Made by a program: the position numbers and the translations under genes
Shown: piece by piece, positions 12,926 to 21,771 of the stretch
Layout of the letters: each line of letters begins with the position of its first letter
Position numbering within the stretch: position 1 is the stretch's first letter
Notes under the pieces: generated by a model
What the model was told of the DNA's origin: nothing
Database searches by the model: none
Seen by the model: the letters and a program-made list of their open reading frames with translations, nothing else
Source: Corynebacterium humireducens NBRC 106098 = DSM 45392
Lineage (GTDB): Bacteria; Actinomycetota; Actinomycetes; Mycobacteriales; Mycobacteriaceae
Reading direction: 5' to 3'
NCBI RefSeq assembly: GCF_000819445.1
Contig: NZ_CP005286.1
Location: forward strand, 2,108,001-2,172,000
Length of the DNA: 64,000 nt

Positions 12926-13207
12926 CACTCCAGAATAGCCACACCCATACAAAAAGCCGCATAAGCAGTGTTGACGGCACTGATTCCCCCTCCCTATCCG
13001 GGCATGTACTTTTGCCGCGGGGACTGTTTCCACTGCTAGTAACACGTGCTGCATGAAAATCCGCCGCCGCCCAAACGGGGGCAGTCCCGCGCGGGCACGC
13101 TCGAGGTGGGGGCGGTTTCCACAAACGGTTCACAGTGTGTCCCACATCACGTACACTGCTTTTAGTTATCCGTCATTCACTGAAATTCCCCGTCCCAGGA
13201 GCACACC
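12926..13207. promoter_or_regulatory. Divergent regulatory gap with two inverted-repeat candidates
   Basis: This 282-bp gap holds no convincing gene. The left edge carries the TATTCT -10 of the GntR gene. Two imperfect operator-like inverted repeats are visible: CAGTG-N7-CACTG at 12966-12982 and CAGTGT-N14-ACACTG at 13133-13158. The second lies about 50 nt upstream of the FAD/NAD(P) gene start, next to an AT-rich TTTAGTTATC, so it could be an operator for the adjacent GntR regulator; that is inference only. Confidence 0.4.
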
Positions 13208-15133
13208 GTGTCCCCCTCCCCCACCATCGCCGTCGTCGGACTGGGTCCCCGCGGGATCTCCGTCATCGAGCGCCTCGCCGCCCAGCTGCCGGCCGGCACC
13301 CGTCTCACCCTCCACCTCATCGACGACGCCCAGCACGGCGCCGGCCGCGTCTGGGACACGGAGCAGTCCCGCACGATGTGCATGAACACCCTCTCCGGGG
13401 CCGCCACCCTGTTCACCGAACCGGGCTCCTCCGTGGAGGCACCCGTCGTCGAGGGCCCCACCCTCCACGAGTGGATCCGCCACCTGCGCGGCGAGGAGAT
13501 CGAGGGACCCCGCGCCCGGCTCCTCGCCGAGCATCCCCCGCAGGCGGAGGTCGCGGCCGCCTTCGCCGCGGAGGCCGCCGTCACCCGCCCCGACTCCCAC
13601 CCCACCCGCGCCCTCTACGGCGCCTACCTGCGCTGGGTCTTCGACGTCGCGCTGGCCCGCCTCCCGGAGTCGGTCACCGTCGTGCGTCACGACGCCCGCG
13701 TCACCGACCTCCGCGACACCGGCGCCGACTCCGATGAACTCACCCTCTCCGACGGCTCCACGGTCCTCGCCGACGCCACCGTCCTGGCCCTGGGCTGGCA
13801 GACCCCGGGACTCACCGCCGCGGAACAGGAGATCGCGGACTCCGGCCACACCTGGCTGCGCCCCGGCAACCCCGTCGACCAGGGCGTGCACCGCGTGCCC
13901 GAGTCCGGCACGGTCCTCGTCCGCGGCCTGGGCATGGGCTTCTTCGACACCATGGCCCTGCTCACCCTCGACCGCGGCGGACGCTTCGTCGAGGACCCCA
14001 CCACCCGCTCCGGCCTGCGCTATGAACCCTCCGGCCGCGAACCACACCTCGTGGCCACCTCCTTCCGCGGCTACCCCTACCTGCCGAAACCCGTCTTCGG
14101 CTCCCTCGGGCCCCGCACCCCGCGCTGCCACCTGAAGAAGGCGATGGCCGAACTCCGCGGCGCCGCCCGGATCTGCTTCGACACCCAGGTGTGGCCCGCC
14201 GTCGTCGCCGACACCTACGAGGCCTACTACCGCACCCTCGCGCGGGTGCGCCCGGGGTCCGTCCACCTGGACGCCGACGACTTCGCCGCCGCCCTGGAGG
14301 AGCTCCTCCTGGCGGGCGGGATCACGGGGGACCTGGGGGGCGTCGACACACTCATGGAGCAGCACACCTCCGAACCCTTCACCCTGCGCACCTACACCGA
14401 ACCCCTCGCCGGGTTCCGGGGCACGCGCGCCGAACTCACCGCACACCTCGGGGAGCGGATGGCAGCCGACATCCGCGATGCGCTCGACGGCGCCGACAGC
14501 CCCGTCAAGGCCGCGCTGTGGTCGATCAACGCCTCCCGCAAACTCGTCTCCGTCCTCGGCGCGGAGGACCGCTACACCCGCGAATCACGCGACGGCCTCT
14601 ACGCGACCATGGTCGGCCTCGGGCAGATGGTCGGCTCGGGGCCGCCGCTGTTCCGCAGCCGCCAGCTGCTGGCGCTCGTCGACGCCGGCCTCGTCTCCTT
14701 CCTCGGCGCCGACCCGCAGATCCGGGTCGACGCGGCGGGCTTCACCGCGACGTCCGCGAGCGTGCACGAGGAGGTGCACTCCGACGTGCTCATCGACGCC
14801 TGGATGTACAACCCCGACGTCCGCCGCCCCGCCGACCCCCTGCTCCTCTCGCTTCTCGACGCCGCCCGCGCCCGCCCCTACGCCCTCACCGCCGCCGACG
14901 GCACCCCCGCGCCCGGCCCCTCCCCCGAGGTGCACCCCGCCTCCCGCCTGCTCATCGGCGCGGACGGGGAACCGGACCCAAGGGTCATGCTGCTGGGCAT
15001 CCCCACGTGGGGGCAGATGCCCGACACGTTCATCTCCCCGATGCCCGGCACCGACCCCCTGCTGCTGCAGGAGACGGACAAGGCCTCCCGGACCGCCCTG
15101 CGCGTCGCACTCGGCGCCCGGGTGCCCGCCTAA
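13208..15133 (+). CDS. FAD/NAD(P)-binding oxidoreductase-like protein (NAD_binding_9 type)
   Basis: A 641-residue protein with an N-terminal Rossmann dinucleotide fingerprint IAVVGLGPRGISVIERL and a second nucleotide-binding segment around VLVRGLGMGFFDTMALL (residue 235). The layout matches the family described as 'FAD/NAD(P)-binding protein' with an NAD_binding_9 domain, which includes proteins linked to hydroxylation or adenylation tailoring steps; no reaction can be assigned. GTG at 13208 follows AGGAG (13197-13201) with good spacing. It ends in a 4-nt convergent overlap with the SDR gene. A GntR regulator is divergently transcribed upstream. Confidence 0.82.
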   Translation: MSPSPTIAVVGLGPRGISVIERLAAQLPAGTRLTLHLIDDAQHGAGRVWDTEQSRTMCMNTLSGAATLFTEPGSSVEAPVVEGPTLHEWIRHLRGEEIEGPRARLLAEHPPQAEVAAAFAAEAAVTRPDSHPTRALYGAYLRWVFDVALARLPESVTVVRHDARVTDLRDTGADSDELTLSDGSTVLADATVLALGWQTPGLTAAEQEIADSGHTWLRPGNPVDQGVHRVPESGTVLVRGLGMGFFDTMALLTLDRGGRFVEDPTTRSGLRYEPSGREPHLVATSFRGYPYLPKPVFGSLGPRTPRCHLKKAMAELRGAARICFDTQVWPAVVADTYEAYYRTLARVRPGSVHLDADDFAAALEELLLAGGITGDLGGVDTLMEQHTSEPFTLRTYTEPLAGFRGTRAELTAHLGERMAADIRDALDGADSPVKAALWSINASRKLVSVLGAEDRYTRESRDGLYATMVGLGQMVGSGPPLFRSRQLLALVDAGLVSFLGADPQIRVDAAGFTATSASVHEEVHSDVLIDAWMYNPDVRRPADPLLLSLLDAARARPYALTAADGTPAPGPSPEVHPASRLLIGADGEPDPRVMLLGIPTWGQMPDTFISPMPGTDPLLLQETDKASRTALRVALGARVPA

Positions 15134-15849
15134 CGCCTGTCCCCCACCTCGATGCGCGGACGCACGACCACGTCCGTGACCTGCGTGCTGGGCCCCGCGT
15201 CCACCACCATGCGGATCGCGCGGGCGATCTCGGCCGGCTCGATGAAGTGCTCCGGCCGGTACTCCCGGTCATCCTGCGCGTAGAGACCCTGCAGCATCGG
15301 GGTGTCGGTCGGGCCCGGCGCGACCGTGGTCACCCGCACCCCGGCGTTCGACTCCGCCTTCCGCAGGCCGTCGGCCAGCGCGTAGAGTGCGTGCTTCGTG
15401 GCGGCGTAGACGATGTTGTCCCCGTAGGACCCGCGGCCCGCCCCCGAGTTGATGAACACCACCGTGCCCTGCGCGGCCCGCACCGCCGGCAGCAGACGAC
15501 GGGTCAGCTCGGCCGGCACGTGGACGTTGAGGTCCATCGCGTACCGCCAGTCCCCCACCCCGGCGGACTCGACGCTGAACTTCTCCGCGATCGCCGCCGC
15601 GTGCACCACCACGTCCACGCGGGTGAGCTCCGCGAGCCGCTGCACAGCGGAGGGCGCCTCGGTCGAGTCGAGGAGATCCACCACCAGGTCGGAGTTGACC
15701 GGGGTGACGTTGGCCAGCGCCCCGAGCTCCGCCAGGGCGGTGTCATCCCGCCCGAGCGCGTAGACATGATGGGTACGGGCGAGGTCCGCGACAATCTCAC
15801 GGCCCATGCCACCCGTGGCTCCGGTAACGACGGCAATTGCTTCGGTCAT
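15130..15849 (-). CDS. Short-chain dehydrogenase/reductase
   Basis: A 239-residue classical SDR: VVTGATGGMGREIV (cofactor glycine motif), VVVHAAAI (NAG-type strand), INSGAGRG with the catalytic Ser and YAATKHAL with the Tyr-x3-Lys pair, followed by VTTVAPGPTDTPM. Substrate unknown; DLNVHVPAELTRRLLP suggests the usual tetrameric helix. The ATG at 15849 lies 7 nt after TAGAGT (15862-15857), consistent with leaderless translation. It is convergent with the FAD protein gene, and its divergent neighbour is the YdcZ-like transporter. Confidence 0.9.
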   Translation of the reverse strand: MTEAIAVVTGATGGMGREIVADLARTHHVYALGRDDTALAELGALANVTPVNSDLVVDLLDSTEAPSAVQRLAELTRVDVVVHAAAIAEKFSVESAGVGDWRYAMDLNVHVPAELTRRLLPAVRAAQGTVVFINSGAGRGSYGDNIVYAATKHALYALADGLRKAESNAGVRVTTVAPGPTDTPMLQGLYAQDDREYRPEHFIEPAEIARAIRMVVDAGPSTQVTDVVVRPRIEVGDRR

Positions 15850-15893
15850 ACCATGGACTCTAGCCGCGGTTACGCTGTCCGGAGGAGGTACTC

Positions 15894-16835
15894 ATGCTCG
15901 CAGTGGTCTTCGGAGTGCTGGTCGGACTGGTCATGCCCGTCCAGACGTCCGCCAACTCCCGCCTCCGCCTGTCGGTCGGCTCCCCGTTCCTGGCGTCGCT
16001 GGTGTCGTTCTCGGTGGGCTTCGCCACCCTGCTGCTGGCCGCCCTGCTCATCGACGGCCACCTGCCCCAGCCCTCCCTTGCCGCCTCCCTGCCGGCGTGG
16101 ATCTGGGCCGGTGGCGTCCTCGGCGTCGTGGTCCTGACCGGCAACATCTTCCTCTTCCCACGCCTGGGGTCGGTGCAGACGGTGGTGCTGCCCATCGCCG
16201 GCCAGGTCATCATGGGCCTGCTCATCGACCACCTCGGGCTGTTCCACGCCCCCGTCCACCGCCTCGACGCCACCCGCCTGCTCGGGGCGCTCCTGCTGGT
16301 GCTCGGCGTGCTCGGGGCGATCGGCGCGGTCGACGCGCTGCTGCGGCCCGGGCGTCACCTCAGCACCGGCACCAGCTCGGGGTTCAGCCTGTGGGCGTGG
16401 CGCGTCGCCGGCGTGGTGTTCGGCATGTTCTCCGCCGCGCAGACCGCCATCAACGGCCAGCTCGGCGTGGCCCTCGGCTCCGCGGTCGGCGCAGCCCTGG
16501 TGTCCTTCACCTTCGGGGTGGCCACGCTGCTGCTCATCGTGCTGGCCACCCGCGCCCCCTGGCGCCTGACGCTCCCGGAGGGGCACCGCCGCAACCCGTG
16601 GTGGATGTGGATCGGCGGCTTCCTCGGCGCGGCCTTCGTCTTCGGCAACGCCTACCTCTCCCCCGTCATCGGCACGGGTCTGACCGTCATGACGATCCTG
16701 CTCGGCATGATGGTCGGCAGCCTCCTCATCGACCACTTCGGGCTGCTGGGGGCGAAGAGGAAACCGACCACCCTGGTCCAGGCGGTGGGCCTGGCGCTCA
16801 TGGTGGTCGGTGTGGCGGCGATCCGGCTGCCCTGA
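15894..16835 (+). CDS. DMT-superfamily transporter with two fused YdcZ (DUF606) domains
   Basis: A 313-residue protein with about ten membrane helices, built as two similar halves: residues 1-145 (SANSRLRLSVGSPFLASLVSF) and 165-310 (AINGQLGVALGSAVGAALVSF). The repeated N-x-x-L-x-x-x-x-G-S and VSF...GFATLLL patterns show internal duplication. Many bacteria encode YdcZ as single 150-residue units, sometimes in pairs, so this is a fused pair. The substrate is unknown. The ATG at 15894 follows a strong GGAGGAGG Shine-Dalgarno. A palindromic repeat follows the gene. Confidence 0.87.
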   Translation: MLAVVFGVLVGLVMPVQTSANSRLRLSVGSPFLASLVSFSVGFATLLLAALLIDGHLPQPSLAASLPAWIWAGGVLGVVVLTGNIFLFPRLGSVQTVVLPIAGQVIMGLLIDHLGLFHAPVHRLDATRLLGALLLVLGVLGAIGAVDALLRPGRHLSTGTSSGFSLWAWRVAGVVFGMFSAAQTAINGQLGVALGSAVGAALVSFTFGVATLLLIVLATRAPWRLTLPEGHRRNPWWMWIGGFLGAAFVFGNAYLSPVIGTGLTVMTILLGMMVGSLLIDHFGLLGAKRKPTTLVQAVGLALMVVGVAAIRLP

Positions 16836-16852
16836 GGGGGCCGGAGCCAGGG

Positions 16853-16934
16853 GCGGGCTCACATGTTCGGGAGGAGTACCCGTCTCGACACTGCGCCGCC
16901 CGGGAGGAGCCGTCCCGCACATGTCCTCTCGACC
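16853..16934. repeat. Copy A of an 82-84 bp palindromic repeat family
   Basis: On the minus strand this copy starts GGTCGAGAGGACATG and ends AACATGTGAGCCCGC, with a GTCGAGACG block in the middle; on the plus strand the ends are ACATGTTCGGG (16861-16871) and CCCGCACATGT (16914-16924), an inverted repeat with one mismatch. The two ends match copy B at 34308-34389 in sequence, order and spacing. It lies between the YdcZ-type transporter and the end of metB and could act as a bidirectional 3' structure. Confidence 0.65.
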
Positions 16935-16954
16935 GTGTGCGGGGCGGTCATCAC

Positions 16955-18139
16955 TCAGGCGTCGACGGAGGCCTCAGCGGCCGCCTCCGCGGCCGCGACG
17001 GCCTGGAGGGCGACGTCGATGTCCGCGATGAGGTCCTCGACGTCCTCGATGCCGATGGAGATGCGCACCAGGTCACGCGGGACCTCCAGCTGGGAGCCGG
17101 TGGCGGACTGGTGGGTCATGGTGGCCGGGTGCTCGACGAGCGACTCGACGCCGCCGAGAGACTCGGCCAGACAGATCAGTCGGGTGTTCAGGCAGAAGAC
17201 GCGGGCGGCCTCCTCGGAGCGGAAGCGCACGGAGATCATGCCGCCGAAGCGCTTCATCTGGCGCTTGGCCACCTCGTGGCCCGGGTGGGACTCGAGGCCG
17301 GGGTAGAGCACGGTCGCGACCTGGTCGGAGGCCTCGAGGTGCGCGGCGATGGCCTCGGCGTTGTCGCAGTGGCGCTCCATGCGCACGGCCAGGGTCTTGA
17401 TGCCGCGGGCGGTGAGGTAGGCGTCGAAGGGGGACGGGATGGGGCCGACGCCGCCCTGGAACCAGAGGAGCTGCTCGTCGAACTCGGCGCAGTTGGTCAC
17501 CACGAGGCCGCCGACGACGTCGGAGTGACCGCCGAGGTACTTGGTGGCGGAGTGCAGGACGTGGTCCGCGCCGAGGGCGAGCGGCTGCTGCAGGTACGGG
17601 GACGCGAAGGTGTTGTCCACGACGAGGGCGGCCTGCTGCTTGATCGCGGCGATGGCGGCGATGTCGGTGATGGACAGGGCCGGGTTGGTCGGGGTCTCCA
17701 GCCAGATGAGCTTGGTGTTCGGGCGGAGGGCGGCCTCGACGGCGGCAACGTCGGTGGTGTCGACGACGGTGTACTCGACGCCCCACTGGCCGAAGGCCTG
17801 GTCGATGAGGCGCCAGGTGCCGCCGTAGGCGTCGTGGCCGAGGATGAGGTGGTCACCGGGGCGCAGGAGGATACGCAGGATGACGTCGGTGGCGGCCATG
17901 CCGGAGGAGAACGCGCGGCCGTACTGTGCGCCTTCCAGGGCTGCGACGGTCTTTTCGAGGGCGTCGATCGTGGGGTTGCCGCAGCGGGTGTACTCGAAGC
18001 CACCGCGCAGCTCGTTGAGGCCGTCCTGCGCGAAGGTGGTCGACGCGTAGATCGGCGTGTTGATCGGGCCGTAGAGGCTGTCAGGCTCGTATCCGGCATG
18101 GATGGAACGAGACGAGAAACCAGAAAGTCCGTGGGTCAT
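16955..18139 (-). CDS. metB: Cystathionine gamma-synthase
   Basis: A 394-residue PLP enzyme of the Cys/Met metabolism family, closely resembling C. glutamicum MetB as I remember it: [50 protein letters not shown] with the PLP lysine at about residue 200, and [11 protein letters not shown]. It joins O-acetylhomoserine and cysteine to cystathionine in transsulfuration. An alanine-rich tail ([15 protein letters not shown]) extends beyond the usual end. A GTG at 18148 is possible, but TATAGT at 18152-18147 places the transcription start at the ATG of 18139, so I use that leaderless start. No SAM riboswitch is seen upstream. Confidence 0.95.
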   Translation of the reverse strand: MTHGLSGFSSRSIHAGYEPDSLYGPINTPIYASTTFAQDGLNELRGGFEYTRCGNPTIDALEKTVAALEGAQYGRAFSSGMAATDVILRILLRPGDHLILGHDAYGGTWRLIDQAFGQWGVEYTVVDTTDVAAVEAALRPNTKLIWLETPTNPALSITDIAAIAAIKQQAALVVDNTFASPYLQQPLALGADHVLHSATKYLGGHSDVVGGLVVTNCAEFDEQLLWFQGGVGPIPSPFDAYLTARGIKTLAVRMERHCDNAEAIAAHLEASDQVATVLYPGLESHPGHEVAKRQMKRFGGMISVRFRSEEAARVFCLNTRLICLAESLGGVESLVEHPATMTHQSATGSQLEVPRDLVRISIGIEDVEDLIADIDVALQAVAAAEAAAEASVDA

Positions 18140-18188
18140 GTCGGCCACTATAGACCAAGCGGTTCACTTTCCCGGCAGCATCCGGGAA

Positions 18189-18965
18189 TTATATGCAGAG
18201 CGCGAACCAGCGTCCGTGGACCTTCTCCAACGACACCGGCAGGTCGTAGAGTGCCGACAGGTTCCCCGAGGTCAGCGTCTCGTCGACGGGTCCGGAGGCC
18301 AGGACGCGGCCCTCCTTGAGCAGCAGGACATCGCTTGTCGACGCCGCGATCTCCTCCACGTGATGCGTCACCAGCACCGTCGTCAGGCCGGGCTGCGCCG
18401 CGCGGAGCCGGTCGATCACACCGAGCAGTCTCTCCCGTCCGGGGAGGTCGAGGCCGGTGGTGGGTTCGTCGAGAAGCAGCAGCTCCGGTTCGTTGATGAG
18501 GGCCCGGGCGATGAGCGTGCGGGCACGTTCGCCCTGCGAGAGGGCGGACCACCGGCGGTCGCGTTTGGCGGCCATGCCGGTGAGCTCGAGGAGCTCCTCC
18601 AGGCGGGCGAGTTCCGCAGACTCCGGCGTCCAGCGCGGGAGCAGCCCGTTGGAGGCGGTGACGCCGGAGAGCACGAGTTCGGCGACGGGGTGGTCGCCGA
18701 GGCGCTGGCGGGGGTCGACCCAGCCGATGCGCCGCCGCAGACGCTGCAGCTCCACCCGGCCGAGGCGTTCCCCGAGGATGTCGACGGTCCCGGTCGTCGG
18801 GTACCACCAGCCGCCGGCGAGGCGCAGCGCGGTCGACTTGCCGGCCCCGTTGGGGCCGAGGACCGCCCAGTGGGAACCGACCGGCGCCTGCCACGTGACG
18901 TCGCGGATGAGGTGGGTGGAGCTGCGGCGGACGGTGGCGTCGAGAAGCGAGAGGGCGTGGGACAT
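18189..18965 (-). CDS. Stand-alone ABC transporter ATP-binding protein
   Basis: A 258-residue ABC ATPase with Walker A GPNGAGKST (residues about 37-45), signature LSQGERARTLIARAL, Walker [13 protein letters not shown] and the H-loop VTHH. No permease or binding protein gene is adjacent, so it may be a YlmA-like orphan ATPase or partner a distant permease. The ATG at 18965 lies 7 nt after TAGGCT on the minus strand, so it is probably leaderless. Its promoter occupies the same 23 bp as that of glbO. It ends 49 nt before the metB start and may be cotranscribed with it. Confidence 0.88.
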   Translation of the reverse strand: MSHALSLLDATVRRSSTHLIRDVTWQAPVGSHWAVLGPNGAGKSTALRLAGGWWYPTTGTVDILGERLGRVELQRLRRRIGWVDPRQRLGDHPVAELVLSGVTASNGLLPRWTPESAELARLEELLELTGMAAKRDRRWSALSQGERARTLIARALINEPELLLLDEPTTGLDLPGRERLLGVIDRLRAAQPGLTTVLVTHHVEEIAASTSDVLLLKEGRVLASGPVDETLTSGNLSALYDLPVSLEKVHGRWFALCI

Positions 18966-18988
18966 GCCCGCCAGCCTAGACTGGCCAC
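18966..18988. promoter_or_regulatory. 23-bp divergent leaderless promoter between ABC ATPase and glbO
   Basis: The two start codons are only 23 bp apart. TAGACT at 18977-18982 is 6 nt from the glbO ATG, and TAGGCT on the other strand is 7 nt from the ABC gene ATG; the two -10 boxes overlap inside the near-palindrome GCCAGCCTAGACTGGC. Both -35 regions must therefore lie inside the opposite coding sequence, and transcription in the two directions should compete. Confidence 0.65.
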
Positions 18989-19399
18989 ATGAGTTCCCTT
19001 TATGACGCGGTCGGCGGTGACGCCACCTTCTCCCGGATCGCCGCCGGGTTCTATGCGCAGGTGAAGACGGACGACATCCTGGGGCCCATGTACCCCGAGG
19101 ACGACTGGGAGGGCGCCGAGAACCGCCTCAAGTGGTTCCTCGCCCAGTACTGGGGCGGACCGGCCACCTTCAACGAGAAGCGCGGCGCCCCGATGCTGCG
19201 CCGCCGCCACCACGAGTTCCCCGTGGACCGCGCGGCTGCGATCCGCTGGCTGGAGCTGATGAAGGTGTCACTCGACAGCATCGACGAGGAGACCATCCCC
19301 GCCGGGTACCGCCACCAGATCTGGGATCACATGGAGCGGGTGGCGGCGATGCTCATCAACCGAGAAGATCCGGGAACGCCTCCTTCACTGGCTCACTGA
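18989..19399 (+). CDS. glbO: Truncated hemoglobin, group II
   Basis: A 136-residue 2-on-2 globin of the TrHbO class. FYAQVKTDDILGPMYP covers the B-E region, WGGP and MLRRRHHEFPV contain the proximal F8 histidine, and IRWLELM supplies the invariant Trp G8 of groups II and III. Group II globins bind O2 or NO and are linked to oxidative and nitrosative stress. The ATG at 18989 is 6 nt after TAGACT (leaderless). The last 44 nt overlap the convergent ald gene. Its position near pepN and the thioesterase gene fits the Rv2470 neighbourhood. Confidence 0.93.
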   Translation: MSSLYDAVGGDATFSRIAAGFYAQVKTDDILGPMYPEDDWEGAENRLKWFLAQYWGGPATFNEKRGAPMLRRRHHEFPVDRAAAIRWLELMKVSLDSIDEETIPAGYRHQIWDHMERVAAMLINREDPGTPPSLAH

Positions 19400-20447
19400 T
19401 CAGGCGGCCGTCGCAGGTCATGATGCCCGGCTCCAGACCCGGGTGGTTGTCCACCGCCCGGTCCACGCCGCCCGCCGCGATCGCGCGGACGTAGGGCAGG
19501 GTCGCCGAGGTGAGCGCCCGGGTCGAGGTGTTGGCCACCGCGCCGGGCATGTTGGGCACGCAGTAGAAGCGGGTGCCGTGGACCTCGTAGGTCGGGTCCT
19601 CGTGGGAGGTCTTGCGGGAGGGCTCGAAGCAGCCGCCCTGGTCGATGGCGACGTCGACGAGCACGGCGCCCTGCTTCATGCGGGCGACCAGGTCGTCGCT
19701 GACCAGCGTCGGGGCCTTCGCGCCGGCGACGAGGACGGCGCCGATGACGAGGTCGGCGTCGAGAAGCTCGGTCTCGATGGTCATCGGGTCGGACAGCAGG
19801 GTGCGGACGTTGCCCTGGTAGAGGTCGTCGAAACGCGCGAGCACCTGCGGGTCGAGGTCGAGGACCGTGACGCTGGCGCGCAGACCCTGCGCGATCGCGA
19901 CGGCCGAGGCGCCGACCTGACCGCCGCCGAGGACGACGACCTTCGCCGGGGCGGTGCCGGGCACGCCACCGAGCAGCACGCCGCGGCCCCCCTTGGAGCT
20001 CATGAGGTGGTGCGCGCCCTCCTGCACGGCGAGGCGGCCCGCGACCTGGGACATCGGGGTGAGCAGCGGGAGGCCGCCGCGGGCGTCGAGGACCGTCTCG
20101 TACGCCAGGGACAGGGTGCCGGCGTCGAGCAGCGCCTTCGTGCACTCACGCGAGGACGCCAGGTGCAGGTAGGTGAACAGGATGAGGTCCGGGCGGAGGA
20201 AGCCGTACTCCTCCGGCAGCGGCTCCTTGACCTTGAGCACCATCTCGGCGCCCCAGGCCTCCTCCGCGGAGGCGACGACGCGCGCGCCCGTCGCCTCGTA
20301 CTCGGCATCGGTGAACGAGGAGTTCTCGCCCGCCCCGGCCTGAACAATCACCTCATGGCCGTCGGCTACGAGGGTGCCTGCCCCGAGCGGGCTGAGGGCC
20401 ACGCGGCCCTCCATGTTCATGATTTCCTTCGGGATTCCGATACGCAT
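19356..20447 (-). CDS. ald: Alanine dehydrogenase
   Basis: A 363-residue NAD-dependent enzyme interconverting alanine and pyruvate plus ammonia. MRIGIPKEIMNMEGRVALSP and GHEVIVQAGAG form the substrate domain, LFTYLHLA and PMSQVAGRLAVQEGA are family motifs, VVLGGGQVGASAVAIAQGL is the NAD-binding loop, and VDVAIDQGGCFE is highly conserved in Ald. I start at the ATG 20447, 8 nt after TAGAGT (20461-20456), instead of the GTG at 20453. It is divergent from chrA and overlaps glbO by 44 nt at its end. In mycobacteria ald is linked to redox balance under low oxygen. Confidence 0.95.
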   Translation of the reverse strand: MRIGIPKEIMNMEGRVALSPLGAGTLVADGHEVIVQAGAGENSSFTDAEYEATGARVVASAEEAWGAEMVLKVKEPLPEEYGFLRPDLILFTYLHLASSRECTKALLDAGTLSLAYETVLDARGGLPLLTPMSQVAGRLAVQEGAHHLMSSKGGRGVLLGGVPGTAPAKVVVLGGGQVGASAVAIAQGLRASVTVLDLDPQVLARFDDLYQGNVRTLLSDPMTIETELLDADLVIGAVLVAGAKAPTLVSDDLVARMKQGAVLVDVAIDQGGCFEPSRKTSHEDPTYEVHGTRFYCVPNMPGAVANTSTRALTSATLPYVRAIAAGGVDRAVDNHPGLEPGIMTCDGRLISEPVKEAFPDLLG

Positions 20448-20566
20448 GACCACTGACTCTACTAGGCGCCTTCCGGACGCTCGTCGGAACCGGCTGGTTA
20501 ATGATGTAATCCCGGTTACTGTCGCTCGACGCGCACTTCTCGACGCCCCGCCCTACCATGACGAGC

Positions 20567-21766
20567 GTGAAGGAATCCGCAGACAAGAACAACGGCACCA
20601 CAGGAGAGGTCATCCGCAGCTTCGGGCTGCTGGGCGTCACCGCCTTCGGCGGGCCGACCGCCCACCTCGGCTACTTCCGCGAGGAGTTCGTCGCGCGGCG
20701 CAGGTGGCTGAGCGAGAGGTCCTACGCCGACATCGTGGCGGTCGCGCAGTTCCTGCCCGGCCCGGCATCCTCGCAGGTCGGCATGGCCCTGGGTTACCAC
20801 CGGGCCGGCTGGCCCGGCATGCTCGCCGCCTGGGTGATGTTCACCGCCCCGTCGGCGCTCATCCTCGCCCTGTTCGGCGTGCTCCTGTCCACCACAGGTG
20901 TCGACGCCGACCAGGGCTGGATCCGCGGCCTGCTCGCCGCGGCGGTCGCCGTGGTCTTCCACGCGGTGGCGGGCATGGCGAAAAACATGGCGAACACCCG
21001 GATCACCGCCACCATCGCCGTCCTCGCGGGCCTCATCGTCCTGGCGGTGCCCAGTCCGTTCACCCACGTCGCCGTCATCCTCGCAGCGGGCCTGCTGGGC
21101 CTGGTGCTGCTGCGCGGCACGGACGTCGACCCGGAGGAGGAGTCGGGACTCGACGAGGTCCGCCCCGTCAGCTCCCGGGCGGCGGTCATCGCGCTCAGCC
21201 TGTTCTTCGTGCTGCTGGCCGGCCTCATGCTGGGGGCGGGCGCGTTCGGCGGGTGGCTGGTCACCCGCCTGGCGGCCTACTACCAGGCCGGTTCCCTGGT
21301 GTTCGGCGGCGGCCACGTCGTGCTGCCGCTGCTCGAGCAGCTCACCGTCGCCGAGGGCTGGCTGGGCCAGTCGGAGTTCCTCGCCGGCTACTCCGCTGCC
21401 CAGGCGGTGCCGGGCCCGCTGTTCACCTTCGCGTCCTTCCTCGGCGCCGTCGACGGCGGCTGGGCCGGGGCACTCCTGGCGACGGTGGCGATCTTCCTGC
21501 CCTCCGCCCTGCTCATGACCGCGGGCCTGCACTTCTGGGGCCGCTGGCGCCACTCCCCCGTCCTGCGCACGGCCTTCACCGCCGTCAACGCGGCCGTCGT
21601 GGGCCTGCTCGGTGCGGCGCTGTGGGACCCGGTGTTCACGCACGGCGTCACCGGGGTCGCCTCCCTGACGATCGCGGCACTGTGCTGGCTGGGACTGGCG
21701 AAGTGGCAGCTCCCGCCGTGGTCGATCGCGCTGTTCGCGGCGCTCGCCGGCTGGGTCCTGCTCTAG
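20567..21766 (+). CDS. chrA: Chromate transporter-type membrane protein (two-domain ChrA)
   Basis: A protein of about 399 residues with two homologous CHR halves: GVTAFGGPTAHLGYFREEFV, AVAQFLPGPASSQ near the N-terminus and GSLVFGGGHVVLPLLEQ, AAQAVPGPLFTFASFLGA in the second half. About ten membrane helices fit a CHR-type anion transporter; chromate efflux is the known activity of the founding member, but other oxyanions are possible. An ATG at 20558 is in frame, yet TACCAT at 20554-20559 overlaps it and sits 7 nt before the GTG at 20567, so a leaderless GTG start is preferred. A near-match of the dodecamer motif precedes the gene. Confidence 0.88.
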   Translation: MKESADKNNGTTGEVIRSFGLLGVTAFGGPTAHLGYFREEFVARRRWLSERSYADIVAVAQFLPGPASSQVGMALGYHRAGWPGMLAAWVMFTAPSALILALFGVLLSTTGVDADQGWIRGLLAAAVAVVFHAVAGMAKNMANTRITATIAVLAGLIVLAVPSPFTHVAVILAAGLLGLVLLRGTDVDPEEESGLDEVRPVSSRAAVIALSLFFVLLAGLMLGAGAFGGWLVTRLAAYYQAGSLVFGGGHVVLPLLEQLTVAEGWLGQSEFLAGYSAAQAVPGPLFTFASFLGAVDGGWAGALLATVAIFLPSALLMTAGLHFWGRWRHSPVLRTAFTAVNAAVVGLLGAALWDPVFTHGVTGVASLTIAALCWLGLAKWQLPPWSIALFAALAGWVLL

Positions 21767-21771
21767 GGGCC

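Noticed and set aside
13208..13240. Possible attachment site or CRISPR-like repeats in short direct repeats of the window
   Set aside because: No regular repeat-spacer array and no cas gene is present anywhere in the window; the repeated words are palindromes or the dispersed dodecamer.
15806..18319. An 837-codon plus-strand frame across ydcZ-like, repeat A and metB
   Set aside because: It crosses two real genes on opposite strands and encodes Pro/Arg/Gly-rich sequence without motifs.
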